From positions 1-35,273 of the forward strand of contig JAUCBJ010007565.1 of the NCBI GenBank assembly GCA_032718475.1: a stretch of 35,273 bases of DNA, given 5' to 3'. Positions within the stretch are counted from its first letter, which is position 1. Each line of letters begins with the position of its first letter. The notes under the pieces are model-generated. The model saw only the letters and a list, made by a program, of their open reading frames with translations, searched no databases and was not told the origin of the DNA. Position numbers and translations under genes: made by a program. Source of the DNA: Nemertoderma westbladi. Taxonomy: Eukaryota; Xenacoelomorpha; Nemertodermatida; Nemertodermatidae. Below are positions 22,601 through 31,600 of this stretch, in pieces.

Positions 22601-25600
22601 TAACACACCTACCGTTAAGGTTTTTTACTTAACGTGCTTGATAAATAAATCAATATAATTCGTAATTATCGAAAGCTTCTACTTCAATTGTGCTAATATT
22701 ATTCGAATAACAGCTTTCTTCTAAAACAGATGGCGGCCGCTTAAATAATTTCCTTTTTCGATTGACTGGCCATACGGCTTTAAGCTTTAGATGTTATTTA
22801 AATTTATACAAACAACCATCTGGTTATGTACCAACTGCATTACGTTGGTTCTGGTTGTATTTATAATGTTCATTGTGGACCATGTTGATGAATGAATTCC
22901 TATTCTTCTGGGACTGGGTTGTTAGTTTATACGTAGAGCCGCAGTTGCTGAGCCTTCTATATTATGGTGCAGAGAGTTGGCTTTATTATTATTGTTTGCC
23001 ATCAGGACGGCTGTGCGGTATTTTTACATTTGTTATTAAGTTTTCTGTAATATCCGAATAAATAGTCAGTCAGTCAAATCTTAATTATGATTTATTAATA
23101 TTATTATATAACTAGTTTGTATAGAAAGGCATAGGATAATTAATACTTACATACGCCAGACAAAGGACTTCCGTTTAATTGCGTAACGCAATTAAACGGG
23201 AGTCCTTTGTATGTCTTGGTGACTGTAGAAGGTGAACACTGTTTAACTGAGATGCCGAAATATTGTCCACATTTTGTTGCAAACTTTAGAGACGCTCGGT
23301 TTACTAGATAGTGTAGTTTATTTATTCTTCCCACGACAATTTAGTTAAAAATATTTAATTAAAATATTATTAAAATAATATTAAAATATTATTATTTCTA
23401 TTAATAACGTATGCGTTGCGTAGCGTATTGCCATTACGGTAAACCGTAAACGTAACACAGTTGTATATTATGTAGTTTACCGGTATCAGTTTGCAGACAG
23501 CACTGTGTGCTGCAGAGCTCGGGCTGGAAAGTAGATTGAAGTCCATGCACGGGCACGCCGCACTCGTCTGCTTTGTTCTTGATGGTGTGCTATGTTGGTC
23601 CGAGTTTCATTATAGAAATACTGTAAAATACTGTAGGCCTACTACCGGTACATGTATAGGCTATTCGTTATAATTTTTTTGCTACGGAGTATCTCAAATC
23701 AGGAGTTTACGGCGTAATATTAATTAGCCTCGGCGATGGGTAGCAAAGTTTTCGAAGAATTCGCATTGGGGGCCTCTTCGGGCTGCTCGGCGTGTCTGTT
23801 CTCCAACCCGCTGGACGTGGTAAAGACGCGGATGCAGCTGCAAGGCGAGCTGCTGGCCCGGGGTACCTACGTGCGTCCGTACCGCAACGTTCTACACGCT
23901 ATGTCGACTATAGGGAAGGTAGACGGGTTGTTAGCGCTGCAGAAAGGGTTGGTTCCCGCGCTGAGCTACCAATTCGTTATGAACGGAGTTCGAATCGGGG
24001 TCTATCAGAACTCTAAGAACGCAGGTCTCCTGTCTACCTCCGAGGGGGACTACAGTGTCTGGCGGAACTTCCTGGGTGGGTCTATATCCGGGTTGCTAGG
24101 GGCTACATGCGCTAGTCCCTTCTATCTGATGAAGACTCAGTTACAGAGTCGTTCTGCGGATAGCATCGCGGTGGGGCACCAACACTCGCACCGGGGAATG
24201 ATTGCGGGGTTGCGCGATGTGTACCGCAGAGAGGGGTTGCGGGGCTGGTGGAGGGGGGTGACCGCCGCCCAGGCTCGGGTATTCGTCGGCTCGGGGGCGC
24301 AACTAGGCTCCTTCGCTCTCTTTAAGGAGTATCTACCTCGAACTCGCGCCTCCAATCTGGATAAGACGTCGCTTAGGGTCGTGTCCGCGGGTTGTTCCGG
24401 TATATTCGTCGTGTGTTGTATGACCCCGATGGATGTGTGCTCCACTCGGATGTACAACCAGCCAACCACCGCCGCCGGTAAGGGGGTCTATTACAGCAAT
24501 CTAGTGGACTGTATAGTGAAGATATTAACCAAGGAAGGGCCTCTCGCCTTCTATAAGGGGATATCGGCCTCTTTGTTCAGGTTGTGGCCCCACACCGTGT
24601 TACATCTGACTTTCTGGGACACTTTCCGAGAATATTATTTATCTTACGTTAAGCTGAAACAGGAGAAAGTCTAGAGGGATGTAGTTCGGTCTTTTGGTGC
24701 TATTTATATTAGTAATTAATGTGGTATCGCGTTATATACGCAGGTACAATACAATACAATACGTCCACCACACATAACAGGTATGCCACATTGTATTCCA
24801 CTTTTCATCTGATACCCTTATTGCCTTTTTACTTCTCCTTGCTCCCGTAAAAGGTGAAAAAATCCGGCGTTTTTAGGAATAAAAGTAGCTAAATCCTCTC
24901 CTCTTCTGTTTTGGGGATAATTAAGTAATTCCCATCTATTTGTAGGAAAATAACCAAATCTTTATCATTTTTTTAAACTTTGAGTTTATAATTTGGTTAA
25001 AAAGCAAATTATGTGGAATAAAAAGCTTTAATTTAATTCGTTTACTTTTTGTTTTTTTAAATAAACTGTTGATTATTTGAGGTTATACTTATACAACTTT
25101 TCAGATCTGGTTCTCACTTAAATCTAAAAAGAACGACGTATTTAGTGTTTCTTTCCAAGTGGTAGTTGCGTTTAATATTATTGTAAAACTCTGTGAGGTT
25201 TAACTAGGAATAATAAGTGTGAATTCTTGTGCTTTTTGTTTATCTTTAGGATTTAGGTTTGATAGCCACCGTATTCCTTATAGTTCGCCATTTCCAACGC
25301 ACAAAAGTATTGTATCCGAATCTTAAACAGTATTTTTTCTTAATAATTATTATTTAAGGCATCACCGCATACTTCTACGATGACGTCATTGAATACTGTA
25401 CATAAAGAGTTTGTAGTGCATTAAATAACAAATTTAGCTATTTAAATAATTAAATTTGTGCCTTAATTTGATATCTTATTAAGTGATGAATCTGTACACA
25501 TTAATGGTTAATATGAATGTCTCTAGCTCTACTTGTGTTCTTTATATTATTATTATCAGTATAATACTTAAACGTAAAGTTCTTCTGTTGTGGCAAATAT

Positions 25601-28600
25601 CTTAAACAACAAAATTGTTGCAATTCTGTTCTACATGAAGGTAAATCTGACCTGTTGCTGTGATTGTTTATTATAATTTGAGTTAAGTTGGCCAATATAA
25701 TTATTTATTATGGATGGCCTATCACACCTGTAACAGCCGGCAATGCATCCACCGTGATGTGTGGGGCGAGCCACAAAGTCTAGTTTCGCTTTTGTGCCTA
25801 GCTGGTATAATTAGTTGACCGTCAGTCACGATCAGGATCAGTCCGGATCATTGATCTTTGAGGAAATGGAGCCAAGCTTGGTACATATGTACTTGTACTA
25901 AGGTTTATTTAAATTCTACTCACAGTCAGACATCTATGGTTCCTATGTCGGCCGCTAGGGGGAGTGACAATGTCCACTAATTGTACACGAAGGTTCATCT
26001 AGCCAACGTGCTGCACGAATTCCCCACGGATATGTATTTACTACATCCTAATTAATTGATTCCAGTTTTATCAATATGCGTTGAGAAAGTGAAACAATTA
26101 TTTGCAGCATATCTTATTTTATATTTTGCGCATTTTTATCCTTGTGTGCAGTTTTATTTCGCTGTAGCTATAGGATCTAATTTTATGTGGTATTTTATTT
26201 TCTTAAGAATTAATGTGGTGTTTTGGTGTTGTTTATTATTAATCCTCGTATTTCTACTTCGGTAATATAAACTTAAATGATGAACGTCATTGTTTACCTT
26301 TTTTGTTGTATGGGAGTTAATTTCGCAAAGTAATTTTAGGAAGAAACACGTTATCTGAGTAATGTAACAATGTATGTTATCTGAGTAATGTAACAATGTA
26401 TGTTATCTGAGTAATGTAACAATGTATGTTATCTGAGTAATGTAACAATGTATGTTATCTGAGTAATGTAACAATGTATGTTATCTGAGTAATGTAACAA
26501 TGTATGTTATCTGAGTAATGTAACAATGTATGTTATCTGAGTAATGTAACAATGTATGTTATCTGAGTAATGTAACAATGTATGTTATCTGAGTAATGTA
26601 ACAATGTATGTTATCTGAGTAGTGTAACAATGTATGTTATCTGAGTAATGTAACAATGTATGTTATCTGAGTAATGTAACAATGTATGTTATCTGAGTAG
26701 TGTAACAATGTATGTTATCTGAGTAATGTAACAATGTATGTTATCTGAGTAATGTAACAATGTATGTTATCTGAGTAATGTAACAATGTATGTTATCTGA
26801 GTAATGTAACAATGTATGTTATCTGAGTAATGTAACAATGTATGTTATCTGAGTAGTGTAACAATGTATGTTATCTGAGTAATGTAACAATGTATGTTAT
26901 CTGAGTAATGTAACAATGTATGTTATCTGAGTAGTGTAACAATGTATGTTATCTGAGTAATGTAACAATGTATGTTATCTGAGTAATGTAACAATGTATG
27001 TTATCTGAGTAATGTAACAATGTATGTTATCTGAGTAATGTAACAATGTATGTTATCTGAGTAATGTAACAATGTATGTTATCTGAGTAATGTAACAATG
27101 TATGTTATCTGAGTAATGTAACAATGTATGCTTATCTGAGTAATGTAACAATGTATGTTATCTGAGTAATGTAACAATGTATGTTATCTGAGTAATGTAA
27201 CAATGTATGTTATCTGAGTAATGTAACAATGTATGTTATCTGAGTAATGTAACAATGTATGTTATCTGAGTAATGTAACAATGTATGTTATCTGAGTAGT
27301 GTAACAATGTATGTTATCTGAGTAATGTAACAATGTATGTTATCTGAGTAGTGTAACAATGTATGTTATCTGAGTAATGTAACAATGTATGTTATCTGAG
27401 TAATGTAACAATGTATGTTATCTGAGTAATGTAACAATGTATGTTATCTGAGTAGTGTAACAATGTATGTTATCTGAGTAATGTAACAATGTATGTTATC
27501 TGAGTAATGTAACAATGTATGTTATCTGAGTAATGTAACAATGTATGTTATCTGAGTAATGTAACAATGTATGTTATCTGAGTAGTGTAACAATGTATGT
27601 TATCTGAGTAATGTAACAATGTATGTTATCTGAGTAATGTAACAATGTATGTTATCTGAGTAATGTAACAATGTATGTTATCTGAGTAATGTAACAATGT
27701 ATGTTATCTGAGTAATGTAACAATGTATGTTATCTGAGTAATGTAACAATGTATGTTATCTGAGTAATGTAACAATGTATGCTATCTGAGTAATGTAACA
27801 ATGTATGTTATCTGAGTAATGTAACAATGTATGTTATCTGAGTAATGTAACAATGTATGTTATCTGAGTAGTGTAACAATGTATGTTATCTGAGTAATGT
27901 AACAATGTATGTTATCTGAGTAATGTAACAATGTATGCTATCTGAGTAATGTAACAATGTATGTTATCTGAGTAATGTAACAATGTATGTTATCTGAGTA
28001 ATGTAACAATGTATGTTATCTGAGTAATGTAACAATGTATGTTATCTGAGTAATGTAACAATGTATGTTATCTGAGTAATGTAACAATGTATGTTATCTG
28101 AGTAATGTAACAATGTATGTTATCTGAGTAATGTAACAATGTATGTTATCTGAGTAATGTAACAATGTATGCTATCTGAGTAATGTAACAATGTATGTTA
28201 TCTGAGTAATGTAACAATGTATGTTATCTGAGTAATGTAACAATGTATGTTATCTGAGTAATGTAACAATGTATGTTATCTGAGTAATGTAACAATGTAT
28301 GTTATCTGAGTAATGTAACAATGTATGCTATCTGAGTAATGTAACAATGTATGTTATCTGAGTAATGTAACAATGTATGTTATCTGAGTAATGTAACAAT
28401 GTATGTTATCTGAGTAATGTAACAATGTATGTTATCTGAGTAATGTAACAATGTATGTTATCTGAGTAATGTAACAATGTATGTTATCTGAGTAGTGTAA
28501 CAATGTATGTTATCTGAGTAATGTAACAATGTATGTTATCTGAGTAATGTAACAATGTATGCTATCTGAGTAATGTAACAATGTATGTTATCTGAGTAAT

Positions 28601-31600
28601 GTAACAATGTATGTTATCTGAGTAATGTAACAATGTATGTTATCTGAGTAATGTAACAATGTATGTTATCTGAGTAATGTAACAATGTATGTTATCTGAG
28701 TAATGTAACAATGTATGTTATCTGAGTAATGTAACAATGTATGTTATCTGAGTAATGTAACAATGTATGTTATCTGAGTAATGTAACAATGTATGTTATC
28801 TGAGTAATGTAACAATGTATGTTATCTGAGTAATGTAACAATGTATGTTATCTGAGTAATGTAACAATGTATGTTATCTGAGTAATGTAACAATGTATGT
28901 TATCTGAGTAATGTAACAATGTATGTTATCTGAGTAATGTAACAATGTATGTTATCTGAGTAATGTAACAATGTATGTTATCTGAGTAATGTAACAATGT
29001 ATGTTATCTGAGTAATGTAACAATGTATGTTATCTGAGTAATGTAACAATGTATGTTATCTGAGTAATGTAACAATGTATGTTATCTGAGTAATGTAACA
29101 ATGTATGTTATCTGAGTAATGTAACAATGTATGTTATCTGAGTAATGTAACAATGTATGTTATCTGAGTAATGTAACAATGTATGTTATCTGAGTAATGT
29201 AACAATGTATGTTATCTGAGTAATGTAACAATGTATGTTATCTGAGTAATGTAACAATGTATGTTATCTGAGTAATGTAACAATGTATGTTATCTGAGTA
29301 ATGTAACAATGTATGTTATCTGAGTAATGTAACAATGTAGGTTATCTGAGTAATGTAACAATGTATGTTATCTGAGTAATGTAACAATGTATGCTATCTG
29401 AGTAATGTAACAATGTATCTTATCTGAGTAATGTAACAATGTATCTTATCTGAGTAATGTAACAATGTATGTTATCTGAGTAATGTAACAATGTATGTTA
29501 TCTGAGTAATGTAACAATGTATGTTATCTGAGTAATGTAACAATGTATCTGAGTAATGTAACAATGTATCTGAGTAATGTAACAATGTATGCTATCTGAG
29601 TAATGTAACAATGTATGTTATCTGAGTAATGTAACAATGTATGTTATCTGAGTAATGTAACAATGTATCTGAGTAATGTAACAATGTATGCTATCTGAGT
29701 AATGTAACAATGTATGTTATCTGAGTAATGTAACAATGTATGTTATCTGAGTAATGTAACAATGTATGTTATCTGAGTAATGTAACAATGTATGTTATCT
29801 GAGTAATGTAACAATGTATGTTATCTGAGTAATGTAACAATGTATGTTATCTGAGTAATGTAACAATGTATGCTATCTGAGTAATGTAACAATGTATCTG
29901 AGTAATGTAACAATGTATGTTATCTGAGTAATGTAACAATGTATGTTATCTGAGTAATGTAACAATGTATGCTATCTGAGTAATGTAACAATGTATGTTA
30001 TCTGGCACAGTATGGCGGCTTTAATAATTCCAAATAATGTAATTCAAACTTGGGGAGGTGGGGGGGGGGGGGGGGGCTGGTTACAAGGCCACATTATTCT
30101 TACGAAAACAAAGAGACGAGAGGCTATATCACGGCGGTTACAGTTGTTTTATTTTTGATAGTAATCAGCTGTTTTGCGTCGAGTTTCACGTGGAGAGGGA
30201 TGAATCCCCACTACATGGTTGGTTGCATTTTATCGAGGGAAAATTATTTGCGTTTATTCAACTGCCGTGTTGTATTTTTTTTAGATATATTCACATACAG
30301 TGTCTCAGATTTGTAAATACAGAACTCGAATTCGTAAGTCTCTCGAAACCGCTCCCGCTAGAGGGCTACATAAGTATTAGACGTCCTCCCATTCCTAAAG
30401 CTGAAACTTAGTAGTAGTCACTACTAACTGTGAGCCACAGTAGTCACTACTAACTGTGAGCCGCAGTAGTCACTACTAACTGTGAGCCGCAGTAGTCACT
30501 ACTAACTGTGAGCCGCAGTAGTCACTACTAACTGTGAGCCGCAGTAGTCACTACTAACTGTGAGCCGCAGTACTCACTACTAACTGTGAGCCGCAGTACT
30601 CACTACTAACTGTGAGCCGCAGTAGTCACTACTAACTGTGAGCCGCAGTAGTCACTACTAACTGTGAGCCGCAGTAGTCACTACTAACTGTGAACCGCTG
30701 TAGTCACTACTAACTGTGAGCCGCAGTAGTCACTACTAACTGTGAGCCGCAGTAGTCACTACTAACTGTGAGCCGCAGTAGTCACTACTAACTGTGAGCC
30801 GCAGTAGTCACTACTAACTGTGAGCCGCAGTAGTCACTACTAACTGTGAGCCGCAGTAGTCACTACTAACTATGAACCGCTGTAGTCACTACTAACTGTG
30901 AGCCGCAGTAGTCACTACTAACTGTGAGCCGCAGTAGTCACTACTAACTGTGAGCCACAGTAGTCACTACTAACTGTGAACCGCTGTAGTCACTACTAAC
31001 TGTGAGCCGCAGTAGTCACTACTAACTGTGAGCCGCAGTAGTCACTACTAACTGTGAGCCGCAGTAGTCACTACTAACTGTGAGCCGCAGTAGTCACTAC
31101 TAACTGTGAGCCCCAGTAGTCACTACTAACTGTGAGCCGCAGTAGTCACTACTAACTGTGAGCCGCAGTAGTCACTACTAACTGTGAACCGCTGTAGTCA
31201 CTACTAACTATGAACCGCTGTAGTCACTACTAACTGTGAGCCGCAGTAGTCACTACTAACTGTGAGCCGCAGTAGTCACTACTAACTGTGAGCCGCAGTA
31301 GTCACTACTAACTGTGAGCCGCAGTAGTCACTACTAACTGTGAGCCGCAGTAGTCACTACTAACTGTGAGCCGCAGTACTCACTACTAACTGTGAGCCGC
31401 AGTAGTCACTACTAACTGTGAGCCGCAGTAGTCACTACTAACTGTGAGCCGCAGTAGTCACTACTAACTGTGAGCCGCAGTAGTCACTACTAACTGTGAG
31501 CCGCAGTAGTCACTACTAACTATGAACCGCTGTAGTCACTACTAACTGTGAGCCGCAGTAGTCACTACTAACTGTGAGCCGCAGTAGTCACTACTAACTG

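Noticed and set aside
30050-30411. Two overlapping frames, one with a hydrophobic stretch, in the spacer between satellites
   Set aside because: Begins in a poly-G run, has no recognisable domain, and possible splice phases do not fit the adaptor.
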